From assembly GCA_934203355.1 (NCBI GenBank), contig CAKPZC010000017.1, forward strand, positions 1 through 35,603: a DNA stretch of 35,603 nt. The letters are read 5' to 3'. Every line of letters starts with the position of its first letter. The stretch's first letter is position 1. The notes under the pieces are model-generated. The model did no database searches and was not told the DNA's origin. It was given only the letters and a program-made list of their open reading frames with translations. This DNA is from an uncultured Prevotella sp. (lineage in GTDB: Bacteria; Bacteroidota; Bacteroidia; Bacteroidales; Bacteroidaceae). The position numbers were made by a program, and so were the translations under genes. This document shows positions 23,501 through 31,552 of the stretch, one piece after another.

Positions 23501-26117
23501 ATACGTAGAAGTCGCCCTTCTTCTCAGGAGTCACGGTGATTTGTCCCGTAAACGTGCTGCCTCCTGCTATTTTCACAGAGAAGTTGCTCGTTGGAGTATT
23601 GGGTTTAGTGTTTGTTGACGACGTGTAGACATCGATTGTTCCGTTGTACTCACGGTTGGAGGCATTGGTGAAGTTTATGCTCAAATGTCCCTCCTTGCCT
23701 TCCACGAGTTTCTCGTCGGCAGAAAGGTTGGCTGTGACACCACTTCCTATAGGAGCATCGGCACCTGCTACGTAGACAAACAACCTTGTTGGTTTCATAT
23801 TAAAATGAGATGAAGACCCAACAGTTTCCAGTTTCCATTCTGGAAGATCGGTTGGAAGTTCTTGATATCCGTTGTCGTAGACATAGAACGCGCTGTACAT
23901 ACTGCGACTTCCTATTTCTTCGGGAGAGAATGACTGCGACAAATACGTGATAGCTCCATTTCCTGGAATCTTCACTGTTTCGAAATTTGGTCTGTAACTT
24001 CCATCTTCAGCGTTGCATGCAACTACATCATATTTAATGTAGGTCGTTCCACCGTCGTTCTTTATTCCATAAGTGAATACAGCCTCGTCGGCAATTGCCT
24101 TTGGACCTTTCACTTTGTATTTAAAATAGTAAGCATTTTCTGTCTCATACAAATCTGGTGTCGCATTTGACGTAACGCTTACAATCGACAATATAGGATC
24201 TGATTGTTCACCCAAGACAAATGGGTAAGCATCAATAAGGTTATTGTTAGTATATGCTTCTGTGAGCCATACAAACAAATCACCGCTGCCCGACGGAGTC
24301 AACTCAAACTGTCGGGTTATAGATGATTTTGCTGGAATGGCAGCGAATATGGAGGTTGTTGCCGTTGTTGGCTTTTGTTGGTCGTTGTTGGCAAACACAT
24401 CAATATATCCCTGGGTCTCGATGTCGAGGTTATTGGTGAACGTCACATTAAAAGTGTTTGACATTCCTGCTACGATATCGTCATTAGGTTCAATGGTAGC
24501 TGTTATGTCGTCTTTGCTCCATGTGAGCGTTGTCTCGGTAGCTTCGACTGTGACAGGGCGCAACAAACTATATGCACAGTTGTGCCAGGTCTGCTTGTTG
24601 TCGGTACTGTAAATATAATAGAGCGTTGTTTTGCCAACTGGGAATGCATAACTGATATTAACATCAGATAGTGACGAATAAGTTCTTCCTTCAGAAGTTA
24701 CACCATCTATGCTGTAAAGTGATGAGTTCACCAAAGGCTCGAATGTTCCGTTTGGTTTCTTTAAGCCTACAGTTACATATCCTTTGAACTTGGTTGGCAG
24801 TGGGTTAGTCACCAATGTCTTCATGTGGACCGTAAAGTTTTGTGAGGCATTGGTACGGTTTCCATTTGTTATTTCAATTTTATTGTAGCCATTCTCTGGT
24901 CCCCAATTGCTGATAACTATTGGTATTTGGTCAACAAGCGGACTATCCTTTATGCCATTGTCGGGTTGCATACCTATAATCATGGCACAATTACGGTTGT
25001 ATCCGTCGGGTGCGTTGCCCGAGCCAATACCTCCCTTGGCAGGATTGAGAATAGAAATGTCAAAATATCCATTTGCTGATCCGCCCCATCCCCAGTTGAT
25101 GTGGTAGAGTCCATTGTTGTCGGCACCGTCGCACACATATTGATGTCCGCCGTCCGACGAAGATCCCGAATACAGTATAGGACGCTTGTTCTGTAGTTCT
25201 CTGTCAATGAGCGAAATCCACTCCTGTAGTGTGAACGCATAGCGATTCACCTCTTGCATCAAGTCGGCATCGTAGCCGAAGTACTTTGCAAGAGGGGTGG
25301 GGGTGAGATTGGCTCCCGACATTTCGCCATAGCCCATCTTTACTGCTGTGCCACAGTGTAACATCAGTTTAGCCACGGCATCGGCTTGTTGCTGGGTGTA
25401 TGATGATTCGTTGTAGCCATAGAACGGAAGCATATTGTCCCAGTCATACTCTTCGCCTGCTGATACACCGTCAACGCTAATATAGCGTCCCATCCATTGG
25501 CTTGTATAAGCAGGAATGTCGGCAAGCAACTTCTTGGGGTGTTTCCAATATGCCATGACTTGCGCCATTGCTGTTGCTACACATCCCGTTACTGCGTGGT
25601 CGGTGCCGTTGTAGAGTGGACACATGTTGTTGTAGGGTTTGCCCTGGTTCCAAGCGATTTCGCCGAGCAATGGCGACACTGCCGATGTTCTTCTCGACTC
25701 GCGCAGACGCTTTGCCTCATTTACGTTGGCAACAGCCAATGATTCGCCACGCTCCACAGCCTCGGCAGTGGCGCGATATTGCTCAATGAACCCAAGAAGA
25801 CTCTCTGGCAGATTGTCTTCGTCGAAGTTTCCTTTGTCGGCATAGCCTACAATGTCGGGCATCTGGTCGTCGCCCGAGACAATAGTGAATCCTTGGCCTT
25901 GTCTGTTGGGGAAAATGTAGTAGTAAACTTTGCCGCGTTGTTCAGCGCGGGCACTAATTCGTCTGGCTCGTTCCACCGACTGGTCGTCGAGCTTAATACC
26001 GAGCCTTGCCGCATGACGTTCTGCTATCATGCGAGCTTCGTCAAAAGACCGTTCCCTTGCAAATGTTGCAAGGCTTGTCAGTAATAGTACCGACAATAAT
26101 AATCGGAAATGTCTCAT
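20529..26117 (-). CDS. secreted C10-family cysteine protease with tandem repeats
   Basis: A 1862-residue streptopain-like (SpeB/interpain) protease. Residues 1-20 are a signal peptide (MRHFRLLLSVLLLTSLATFA). Residues 21 to about 148 resemble the inhibitory propeptide. The catalytic domain spans about 149-385, with nucleophile Cys179 in DHAVTGCVATAMAQVM, His325 in DGGHQYVCDG and the INWGWGG motif at 340-346. Then come beta-sandwich-like domains, a module at about 640-790, a divergent repeat at about 790-897, seven related repeats of about 105 residues at 898-1631, and a second copy of the 640-790 module at about 1632-1790. The last 70 residues, ending GVYVVNGKKVVVR, resemble a type IX secretion sorting domain. 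Known interpain A is about half this length. It is expected outside the cell or on its surface, degrading host or dietary proteins. Confidence 0.87.
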   Translation of the reverse strand: MRHFRLLLSVLLLTSLATFARERSFDEARMIAERHAARLGIKLDDQSVERARRISARAEQRGKVYYYIFPNRQGQGFTIVSGDDQMPDIVGYADKGNFDEDNLPESLLGFIEQYRATAEAVERGESLAVANVNEAKRLRESRRTSAVSPLLGEIAWNQGKPYNNMCPLYNGTDHAVTGCVATAMAQVMAYWKHPKKLLADIPAYTSQWMGRYISVDGVSAGEEYDWDNMLPFYGYNESSYTQQQADAVAKLMLHCGTAVKMGYGEMSGANLTPTPLAKYFGYDADLMQEVNRYAFTLQEWISLIDRELQNKRPILYSGSSSDGGHQYVCDGADNNGLYHINWGWGGSANGYFDISILNPAKGGIGSGNAPDGYNRNCAMIIGMQPDNGIKDSPLVDQIPIVISNWGPENGYNKIEITNGNRTNASQNFTVHMKTLVTNPLPTKFKGYVTVGLKKPNGTFEPLVNSSLYSIDGVTSEGRTYSSLSDVNISYAFPVGKTTLYYIYSTDNKQTWHNCAYSLLRPVTVEATETTLTWSKDDITATIEPNDDIVAGMSNTFNVTFTNNLDIETQGYIDVFANNDQQKPTTATTSIFAAIPAKSSITRQFELTPSGSGDLFVWLTEAYTNNNLIDAYPFVLGEQSDPILSIVSVTSNATPDLYETENAYYFKYKVKGPKAIADEAVFTYGIKNDGGTTYIKYDVVACNAEDGSYRPNFETVKIPGNGAITYLSQSFSPEEIGSRSMYSAFYVYDNGYQELPTDLPEWKLETVGSSSHFNMKPTRLFVYVAGADAPIGSGVTANLSADEKLVEGKEGHLSINFTNASNREYNGTIDVYTSSTNTKPNTPTSNFSVKIAGGSTFTGQITVTPEKKGDFYVWVMARNEGEELVTAQKFEVAEAPKAILSAELTTYSELVAGNDGFLKLTVTNKGNLDYKGIVDCFVSNTAEKSSEPVNNYELTVPAGKTVELKLAVGTLKVGDMYVWVTTHNEGENLITAQKFEVAEAPKAILSAELTTYSELVAGNDGFLKLTVTNKGNLDYKGIVDCFVSNTAEKSSEPVNNYELTVPAGKTVELKLAVGTLKVGDMYVWVTTHNEGENLITAQKFGVAEAPKAILSAELTTYSELVAGNDGFLKLTVTNKGNLDYKGIVDCFVSNTAEKSSEPVNNYELTVPAGKTVELKLAVGTLKVGDMYAWVTTHNEGEELVTAQKFEVAEAPKAILSAELTTYSELVAGNDGFLKLTVTNKGNLDYEGSIDYFISNNAVKETTPTGNCNISVAAGKTVEVKIAVGTLKVGDMYVWVTTHNEGEELVTAQKFEVAEAPKAILSAELKTYSITAGEDGILKLAITNKGNLEYHGYIDCYISRNAEKSSYPFNSHEITLPAGETIELNLTVGTQQAGDMYLWVTTRNEGEELINAQKFEVAEAPKAILNAELTTYSELVAGEDGYLKLTVTNKGNLDYNGIIDCYVSDSDLKSSYPFNGHNIYVVAGESVELKLAVGTLQAGDMYLWVTTRNEGEELINAQKFEVAEAPKAILNAELTTLEKLVEGEDGVLKLTITNHGDLDYEGIIDYYVSENNEKCSDPFDYCNVSVPAGETVELTLNVGTLKPGNLYVWVTTRNEGEELINAQKFEVEKVHKPQPIYTIVSATCNITPDVFETEKAVYGYMSADGPVLTKVKAPVVVDDEVVFTYGIRNDGETAVLCYEIIGENCETLSYYPKFVEAEIEGGGAITYLSETLTPEQVGSRCIMGYFYSFDKETNTFFDIPTTLTSWELPYADGTDYFNMRPLSQYTYVAGKNYVAIDDKYTSSPAFVRGGKGEILVKTTEASNVSVYGINGSKVAFVKTEAGVVEHIRLSAGVYVVNGKKVVVR
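21225..23426 (-). repeat. seven 315-bp tandem repeats inside the protease gene
   Basis: Units begin at 23426, 23111, 22796, 22481, 22166, 21854 and 21539 (reading leftwards). Each encodes about 105 residues opening ILSAELTTYSELVAG or a variant and closing FEVAEAPKA. The unit at 22166 is one codon shorter. The three units at 23426-22482 are nearly identical in both protein and DNA, the other four progressively less so, which points to recent duplication at the N-terminal side. Because the unit length is a multiple of three, a long open frame also appears on the opposite strand. Confidence 0.92.
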
Positions 26118-26178
26118 AATAGTTTTTTTGATGTTTTAATTAGTCTTGTGTTTTGGGTTTAGGTTTATCTTAATGTTG

Positions 26179-26209
26179 CAAATTTAGCTAAAATAAGTTA
26201 CAAAAACAA
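26179..26209 (-). promoter_or_regulatory. protease-gene promoter
   Basis: On the minus strand TTG (complement of 26207-26209), 20 bases, TAAATTTG (complement of 26179-26186). The leader to the ATG at 26117 is about 58 nt. Confidence 0.7.
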
Positions 26210-26237
26210 GTGAAATGATAATAAAAGTTTTTATTAG

Positions 26238-26314
26238 AAAAAAAAGAGGTTGGTGCAGGATGCTACCAACCTCATAAATCCGATTTCGTAAATAACGAAA
26301 TCTTAAAAATCATA
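26238..26314 (-). ncRNA. candidate small RNA upstream of the protease gene
   Basis: A minus-strand unit of about 77 nt with its own promoter (next entry). It has a hairpin GATTTCGT/ACGAAATC (26302-26282) and then a terminator stem GAGGTTGGT/ACCAACCTC (26273-26246) followed by eight U. No ORF begins inside it. It ends before the -33 element of the protease promoter, so it would be a separate short transcript unless read-through occurs, in which case it would be a conditional leader of the protease mRNA. The rest of the 339-bp gap holds only the two gene promoters. Confidence 0.55.
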
Positions 26315-26317
26315 CCG

Positions 26318-26349
26318 CAAATATATAGCTTTCTTTTGAACAAAGCAAA
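26318..26349 (-). promoter_or_regulatory. promoter of the candidate small RNA
   Basis: On the minus strand TTTG (complement of 26346-26349), exactly 20 bases, TATATTTG (complement of 26318-26325). The predicted start is near 26314. Confidence 0.65.
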
Positions 26350-26388
26350 TATTTCAAGCTAAAAAGCTGATTATTTAACAAATTAAGC

Positions 26389-26396
26389 TAATTTTG
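26389..26396 (+). promoter_or_regulatory. -7 box for the gene at 26457
   Basis: TAATTTTG fits TAnnTTTG. The -33 region has only a weak CTG at 19 bases' distance, so the assignment is tentative. The leader would be about 57 nt. Confidence 0.45.
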
Positions 26397-26456
26397 TATT
26401 TCGTTAAGTACGTGAGACTATAGATAACACATTAATAAAAGAAAACAATAAAAAAT

Positions 26457-26843
26457 ATGGGCAGAAACAAATACTCAAACACCGAGATTAATGGTATTGC
26501 AAAGCTATTGAGGCTTAAGAATTCGGCTAATCGTGCCAAACAAAAGGAGATACGCCATAAGTTGCGCGTCGACTATGAGTTTAATATTTCGGATTTCAAT
26601 GTTCCCGGCAAAGCGTTTGGCGAGCAGGAACTCTACGACGCCATTCATCGTGGAGCCATCGTTATTCTCGACGACCAGACTATAGCCGACATGAAAGCTA
26701 AGCGCGAGCGCGACCGTGCACGCGACGAAGCGGCACGACAACAGGAGGCAGTGGAAGCTGGCGAGCAGACCGACTGGAAAGAGGCCATGAAACAATGGGA
26801 AGATTGGGAGGCTCAGGAAATGAGCAAGTTGGACAAGTCTTAG
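26457..26843 (+). CDS. conserved hypothetical charged protein
   Basis: A 128-residue soluble protein, very rich in Arg, Lys, Glu and Asp. The N-terminal half (MGRNKYSNTEINGIAKLLRL, then RHKLRVDYEFNISDFN) looks like a small globular domain. From about residue 80 on (MKAKRERDRARDEAARQQEA, then WKEAMKQWEDWEAQ) it is a predicted single helix or coiled coil. I recall similar unannotated proteins in Prevotella but no function. It has no signal peptide. It is convergent with the LuxR-type gene across a 203-bp gap that contains only small palindromes (for example GCATGCC/GGCATGC at 27020-27036). Confidence 0.65.
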   Translation: MGRNKYSNTEINGIAKLLRLKNSANRAKQKEIRHKLRVDYEFNISDFNVPGKAFGEQELYDAIHRGAIVILDDQTIADMKAKRERDRARDEAARQQEAVEAGEQTDWKEAMKQWEDWEAQEMSKLDKS

Positions 26844-27046
26844 ATACTGAAGTTTCGCAAGTTTTCAACTTGCTGTCAGTAAACGAGTTCTTGCTTAGGC
26901 AAGCGGCAATGCCGAGCGGACAAGTAGACAAGCTGCGACACATACTTATCATAGTTGTTATAAAGAGTTTGAGTTGTAAAAGCAAACAGCTCGTTAACTC
27001 GTCAACTTGTTAACTATCAGCATGCCAAAGGCATGCGAAACTTAAA

Positions 27047-27694
27047 TTAGATATAATATTCAGCACAGTCAACAAGTCCAGCACGCAATGCGAGTTTTGT
27101 AGCTTCGTGTGCGTTGTTCACACCAAGTTTGCGGAATATATTTTTGCGGTGGGTATTGACCGTATGGAACGATGAGATGCGGCGCTCGGCTATTTCTTTT
27201 GTTGTAAGTCCGAGAGCTATTAGTTTCAGTATCTCGGTTTCGGTTTTTGTGAGGTTTGCAATCTCGGGAGCCTGCTCGTCGTTGGTGGGTGGGTTGAGCA
27301 ACATTTCGGCTATTCGTTGGCATATATAGCGATGGTGGCTAAGGGCATACTTAAGCGACTCACGAATCTCATTGATTGGCGAGTCCTTGAGCACAATGCC
27401 AAACTGCCGGCTTGAGCCAATAGTTTGGCTGATAAATTCATAGCTTAGTTGGTCGCTGAACAGCACCCACAGAGACTGTCTGAAGCGTTGGGCTATAATC
27501 TGAAGTTCCGACACGTCGCCGATGTCGAAGAGTGTATAGTCGATGTAAACCGTAGCATTGGGAGAATTCTGGAGTGTCTCGATGAGTGTGGCTTTGTCAC
27601 CAACACTTTTGTATTCTTGCCCTTTGTCGATGTCGTTGGCAATGTGTATTAGCCCGATACGTGTTATATCCTGGTTGTCTGCAAAAATTATCAT
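27047..27694 (-). CDS. LuxR/NarL-type response regulator
   Basis: A 215-residue two-domain regulator. The receiver-like domain (about 1-125) keeps the acidic residue D6 and D9, the phosphoacceptor D52 in VYIDYTLFD, a Ser at 80 and K103 in IVLKDSP, so phosphorylation is possible although the sequence is diverged. The C-terminal LuxR helix-turn-helix (about 148-210) reads LTKTETEILKLIALGLTTKE then SSFHTVNTHRKNIFRKLGV. No histidine kinase is nearby, so it is an orphan in this window. It has its own promoter. Confidence 0.85.
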   Translation of the reverse strand: MIIFADNQDITRIGLIHIANDIDKGQEYKSVGDKATLIETLQNSPNATVYIDYTLFDIGDVSELQIIAQRFRQSLWVLFSDQLSYEFISQTIGSSRQFGIVLKDSPINEIRESLKYALSHHRYICQRIAEMLLNPPTNDEQAPEIANLTKTETEILKLIALGLTTKEIAERRISSFHTVNTHRKNIFRKLGVNNAHEATKLALRAGLVDCAEYYI

Positions 27695-27722
27695 AACGTC
27701 TCTTGATTATCCTATTGGCTTG

Positions 27723-27753
27723 CAAAAATACAAATAATATGTCTTTTGTCAAA
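27723..27753 (-). promoter_or_regulatory. promoter of the LuxR-type regulator
   Basis: On the minus strand TTTG (complement of 27750-27753), 19 bases, TATTTTTG (complement of 27723-27730). The leader would be about 25 nt. Confidence 0.65.
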
Positions 27754-27821
27754 ACGTTATGATATTTTTTTGCTTTTGTTCTTTGCTAAAAGAAATGATT
27801 TGGAAAACTTGATAAATAAAA

Positions 27822-27856
27822 AAGGCTCACTGACCTGTCACAGGTCGGTGAGCCTT
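27822..27856 (-). terminator. terminator of the DUF5686 gene
   Basis: AAGGCTCACTGACCTG (27822-27837) pairs with 27841-27856 over 16 bp with one G-U-type mismatch, a 3-base loop, and a T-run on the minus strand. Confidence 0.85.
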
Positions 27857-27908
27857 GAACATTTATATTGGTAAGAAATTAGATTTTCTTTATTTTAATC
27901 ACATCAAG

Positions 27909-30473
27909 TTAGAAACTTGCCATGAACATGAATCTGATGCCGTTCTTCTTTATTCCAGGTCCGTAGTAATTCATACGGCGTACATAGTCAACGGCAAAGA
28001 ATTTGAAGATGTTATGCACACCAACCACTACTTCCCAGTAGGGTGTCTTCTTGTCCATTATTTTTGAGCCCTCGGGTAACTGGAAAAGCAACTCGCTGTT
28101 TTGGTTCTGCTCAAGCATCGGGTTGTTCTTGTCGGTCAATGTGCTCCACATTCCCTTCACCGATATCCATTCGCGCCACTTCAGTTTGCGCACCAGCGGT
28201 ATACGGTTGAGCAGTTTGCCGTTGAGGTCCCACGATACAGATCCGAAAGCGTAGCGGTCGCTAAGGAATTCCATATTGTTCATCATCGACATTGTGTTCT
28301 CCAACTCAAAATATGTCAAGTTGCTTGGCGGCATGATGAGCAGTGGGAAAGGCACTTTGCTCCACTGTGCACCACCCATGAGATGGGTGTTGACATATCC
28401 CCACGACCCAAGCCAGAAGCGCTTGTAGATGCTTGCCTCGGTGAAGTTGAGCTTATATTGTCCGCCGAGCACATTCTTGAATCCCATAGTGTGGGCTAGT
28501 GTGAATTCGGGAGCGTCGAGGTTTACTGGCCAGCGTTGCTGCTTAGTGTTGATGAATGTTTGTCCTGGGCAATAGCGCACTCCGATTTTTGCCTCTGTTG
28601 TGCGTATTTTGTTGATATACTCGTTGCCGTTGGCGTCGGGCGATGTCACGGCTCCAGGCATTTTCATGAACACAAGGTCGCCTGTTGGTACATTACTCTC
28701 TGCCTTCATAGAGGCATTGAACGACAGTCCCCAGTCGGTCTCATAGTCGAACGACAGTTTTTGGCGGTTGTAGAAATACATCTGCTCCACCTTCTGTGTG
28801 CGGAACGACATGAACACGTTATCCTTGTTGTGCAGCAAGAACTTGTCGGCTGGCGACATCACATCGTAGCCTGTTTCAAAGATGATGTTGCGCTGTGGAA
28901 ATTCAAACGGCGCATTCTTCTTCTTGTTGAGGCTGTAGGTTATTTCTGTGCCATAGTAGCTCTTTTGCGACTTTGTGCCGTAGGCGTAATATCCTTTCCA
29001 GAATAAGTGGTTGTTAAGATTTGCCGTTGTGCGTCCACTGAGTCGCAGGCGGTAGCTGTCGACAAAGTTGCTTGATATGATAGTGTTAACTGGTCCTATG
29101 TCGAACAATGACTTTGTGCGTGTTGAGCCAGTCTCTACGAAGTTCTCGAGCAGCGCGCGCAGTCCGAATATAATCCACTTGAAGTTCTTGGACTGTTCCA
29201 TACGGTGAATGAATGCGTTCATCGACGATTCGCCCTTGGTTAGTTCCACAGCTCGGTATTTGTTCCAGAAAGCCTCGTCGCGAATCATGGCGTCCACTTC
29301 GTGTCGCACCTTAGCCTTGCCTTTGAATAGTTTTTTGTTTAGTTCGTCGAAAGCGTAGTCGTCGTAGCGTGTGGTCTTGGTGACAAGTAGCTCGCCGAGC
29401 ATCTTATTGATTTTTATTTCTGCAGTCATGTCGTCTACCGACAGTGCCCATTCACCATTGGGCAGTTTTGTGTACTGCTGTGTTATCTTCATGTCCTGCA
29501 CAAAGTTCACGTCAGTGCGTTTAGGCAGGGTGAATGTGCATTTCTTCACGTGCAGTGTGGAGTCTGCAAGCACGAACAACTCGCCACGGAATCCGAAGTC
29601 CTGCTGGTTGTTTGGAATGAATTCCAGATGGTAGCACAAATCGCGGTCCACATAGACAGTGTCCTGTATGTAGAATCGGTAGAATGAGATGGCTGTCTCA
29701 CCGATAGGTGATGTGAACTGATATTGCAACAGTCGCATATGGTCGTCGTAGATGTCTACGTCGGTGAACACCTCCTTGAGCAGAGTGTTTAGAATCTCGC
29801 CTGTCTGTAGCAGGTTGTTCACTCCTTCCTGTCTCTGTCCTTTGATGATGTCTTTTTCTTCCTTTGGGTTCTTGCGGTAGATGTGTTGTGTCACTGTTTC
29901 GTCTACCGACACTGGCAGTATGAGTTTGTTGTTGTATGGCGAGGTCTCTATTTGGTCCTTCACGTACGACTTGTTCTTGTACTTGCCGGTTGTTAGGTCT
30001 TCGGGCTTGATGTCGTTGAGCGCGAGCGAAATTTTCTGATATTTGTTGTACTGATAGTAGTCGTTGTTCTCAAGGTGTGTGCGCTTTTTGGCTGCTATTA
30101 CACGCTTCATCAGTTCCACAGCAGGGTTGTTCTTGCGCGAGTAGCGCTCGCGCTTCTGCTTGATGACTACCTCAGCAATGCTGCGCGAGTCTTCCTTTAA
30201 CACAATCTTCAGGTGCGAAGGTGTGTTAGGTCCCACTTTGATAGTCTGTGGTTGGAAACCTACCGAGCTGAATGTGAGTTCCCATCCATTGTGGCGTGCA
30301 ATGGAGAACCTTCCTTCCATGTCGCTTGCCTCTGCGACATGATGTCCTTTATAGATAGCACTTGCCAAGGGTATTGGATAACCCTCGTTGTCATAAATTT
30401 CGCCGGTAATCTGTGCCTTGACGATTGTTGCCAAGACAAAGAGCATCAATGTAATACTTAAAACCCTTTTCAC
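27909..30473 (-). CDS. DUF5686 outer-membrane protein with carboxypeptidase-regulatory-like domain
   Basis: An 854-residue protein with a signal peptide (MKRVLSITLMLFVLATIVKA). A carboxypeptidase-regulatory-like domain follows at about 21-105 (ITGEIYDNEGYPIPLASAIY, then LTFSSVGFQPQTIKVG). The remainder matches DUF5686 as I know it, beginning with RKNNPAVELMKRVIAAKK. The C-terminal third is rich in alternating beta strands with aromatic belts and ends GIRFMFMASF, with a terminal Phe typical of outer-membrane barrels. It is not a TonB-dependent receptor: no plug domain or SusD partner is seen. It is a single-gene unit with its own terminator. Function unknown. Confidence 0.85.
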   Translation of the reverse strand: MKRVLSITLMLFVLATIVKAQITGEIYDNEGYPIPLASAIYKGHHVAEASDMEGRFSIARHNGWELTFSSVGFQPQTIKVGPNTPSHLKIVLKEDSRSIAEVVIKQKRERYSRKNNPAVELMKRVIAAKKRTHLENNDYYQYNKYQKISLALNDIKPEDLTTGKYKNKSYVKDQIETSPYNNKLILPVSVDETVTQHIYRKNPKEEKDIIKGQRQEGVNNLLQTGEILNTLLKEVFTDVDIYDDHMRLLQYQFTSPIGETAISFYRFYIQDTVYVDRDLCYHLEFIPNNQQDFGFRGELFVLADSTLHVKKCTFTLPKRTDVNFVQDMKITQQYTKLPNGEWALSVDDMTAEIKINKMLGELLVTKTTRYDDYAFDELNKKLFKGKAKVRHEVDAMIRDEAFWNKYRAVELTKGESSMNAFIHRMEQSKNFKWIIFGLRALLENFVETGSTRTKSLFDIGPVNTIISSNFVDSYRLRLSGRTTANLNNHLFWKGYYAYGTKSQKSYYGTEITYSLNKKKNAPFEFPQRNIIFETGYDVMSPADKFLLHNKDNVFMSFRTQKVEQMYFYNRQKLSFDYETDWGLSFNASMKAESNVPTGDLVFMKMPGAVTSPDANGNEYINKIRTTEAKIGVRYCPGQTFINTKQQRWPVNLDAPEFTLAHTMGFKNVLGGQYKLNFTEASIYKRFWLGSWGYVNTHLMGGAQWSKVPFPLLIMPPSNLTYFELENTMSMMNNMEFLSDRYAFGSVSWDLNGKLLNRIPLVRKLKWREWISVKGMWSTLTDKNNPMLEQNQNSELLFQLPEGSKIMDKKTPYWEVVVGVHNIFKFFAVDYVRRMNYYGPGIKKNGIRFMFMASF

Positions 30474-30545
30474 CTTTTATATTATTATTTATCCTTTTAT
30501 AGATTTTTACTACTATATATTAGTATTGTCGTTATTTTCAAAGTG

Positions 30546-30553
30546 CAAAGTTA
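30546..30553 (-). promoter_or_regulatory. -7 box for the DUF5686 gene
   Basis: On the minus strand TAACTTTG (complement of 30546-30553) followed by C, a good -7 box. No clear TTTG lies 19-21 bases upstream, so the -33 element is weak or absent. Confidence 0.5.
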
Positions 30554-30681
30554 TATATAATAATCCGAATAAGTTCAGAAAACTTTTTTCATTTAAATAT
30601 TTTTCTGATATTTTTTTTCTATCCAACGGATTTGGGTGGATTAATATGAAAAAAGAAGGTATGGCAACGTTAAGAACTTGA

Positions 30682-30743
30682 ACAACATAAACAACATTGT
30701 GACAAATGTGAGATAAAAAAGTTATCAATGTTGTTTATGTTGT
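30682..30743 (-). terminator. 18-bp perfect inverted repeat after the HAD gene
   Basis: ACAACATAAACAACATTG (30682-30699) is perfectly complementary to 30726-30743, with a 26-base loop containing a T-rich stretch on the minus strand. It lies 36 bp past the stop of the last gene in the lipid-type operon. There is no strong U-tract after the stem, so termination efficiency is unclear. Confidence 0.6.
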
Positions 30744-30778
30744 GTGTATTGTCTTTTACAATCAAAAGTTGGTTGTTT

Positions 30779-31552
30779 TTACACGTATTTCAGCATTTGG
30801 TCGAGTTGGGTTATTACTGCGTCACATATGTTTTCGTCGGCGGTTTTTTCCTCCCATTGTTTTCCCTTAATCCAGATGGTGTGGCATCCGAGTTTGTGTG
30901 CTGGCACAATGTCTTTTGAGTATGTGTCGCCCACAACTAGCACTTCGGATGCTGGAAGGTCGAGTGCGCACACGCCGAGAGCGAATATTGCAGGGTTTGG
31001 TTTTCTCACCCCAACAACAGCCGACTCAACGATATCCTTGAAGTAGCCGTCGAGATGAGCGTCGCGTAGCACGGTTTTTATGTTGCCGTAGAAATTGGAT
31101 ACGAGTACCATTGGCAGTCCGGCTTGTCGCAGTCGCTCAAGCACCTGACGATTCTCGCACAGCAAATTGTTTGTGGCGTTGTTGATGTTGTTGGCAATGT
31201 TTTGAGCCGTAAGTTCAATCTCCTCGTCCGACATCTCGAGTTGTGTCGCGAGTTGTGCTTGTCGCTCATTGTCGTCCTTGCCGGTAGGCATCAGTTGTCG
31301 TCCGCATAGAAATTGTAGTTGCAGTTTTAGTTTCTCGCGCAGGATGTCGATGAAGTGAAACTCGGGAGTGACGATAGGGTTCACCGCCAGTGCCCGTTCT
31401 CCGTATACGTATGCGTCGCGGTAGGCTTGCTTGTCTACAGTCATTGAGCACTGGCAGTAGCCGTCCCATATCACTTCCGACCAGTGGTCGCCTCGTGTGT
31501 CGAGCGTGCCTCCGTAGTCGAAAATCACGCCGCGGATGTTTGTGTTGTTCAT
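30779..31552 (-). CDS. HAD-family hydrolase
   Basis: A 257-residue HAD superfamily protein, subfamily IA-like, with a cap domain between motifs I and II. Motif I is FDYGGTLD (D12), motif II is VLVSNFYG, the Lys is in VGVRKPNP, and motif III/IV is VLVVGDTYSKDI. The second Asp of the usual DxD is Gly (position 14), as in a number of FDxGGT-type members, so phosphatase activity is likely but not assured. It is the last gene of the four-gene operon, its ATG overlapping the stop codon of the preceding gene (ATGA, 31549-31552). By context it may remove phosphate from a head-group or lipid phosphate. Confidence 0.78.
   Translation of the reverse strand: MNNTNIRGVIFDYGGTLDTRGDHWSEVIWDGYCQCSMTVDKQAYRDAYVYGERALAVNPIVTPEFHFIDILREKLKLQLQFLCGRQLMPTGKDDNERQAQLATQLEMSDEEIELTAQNIANNINNATNNLLCENRQVLERLRQAGLPMVLVSNFYGNIKTVLRDAHLDGYFKDIVESAVVGVRKPNPAIFALGVCALDLPASEVLVVGDTYSKDIVPAHKLGCHTIWIKGKQWEEKTADENICDAVITQLDQMLKYV

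Noticed and set aside
22008..23618. 536-codon open frame on the plus strand
   Set aside because: It is antisense to the protease repeats. A 315-bp unit (multiple of three) keeps any open antisense frame open across copies; the protein repeats the same nonsense and has no recognisable domain.
27020..27036. Terminator between the small charged protein and the LuxR-type gene
   Set aside because: The 7-bp palindrome with 3-base loop has no T-run on either strand, so I do not call it.
27909..30473. TonB-dependent receptor (SusC-like)
   Set aside because: It has the carboxypeptidase-like N-terminal domain, but no plug domain or SusD neighbour; the body fits DUF5686.
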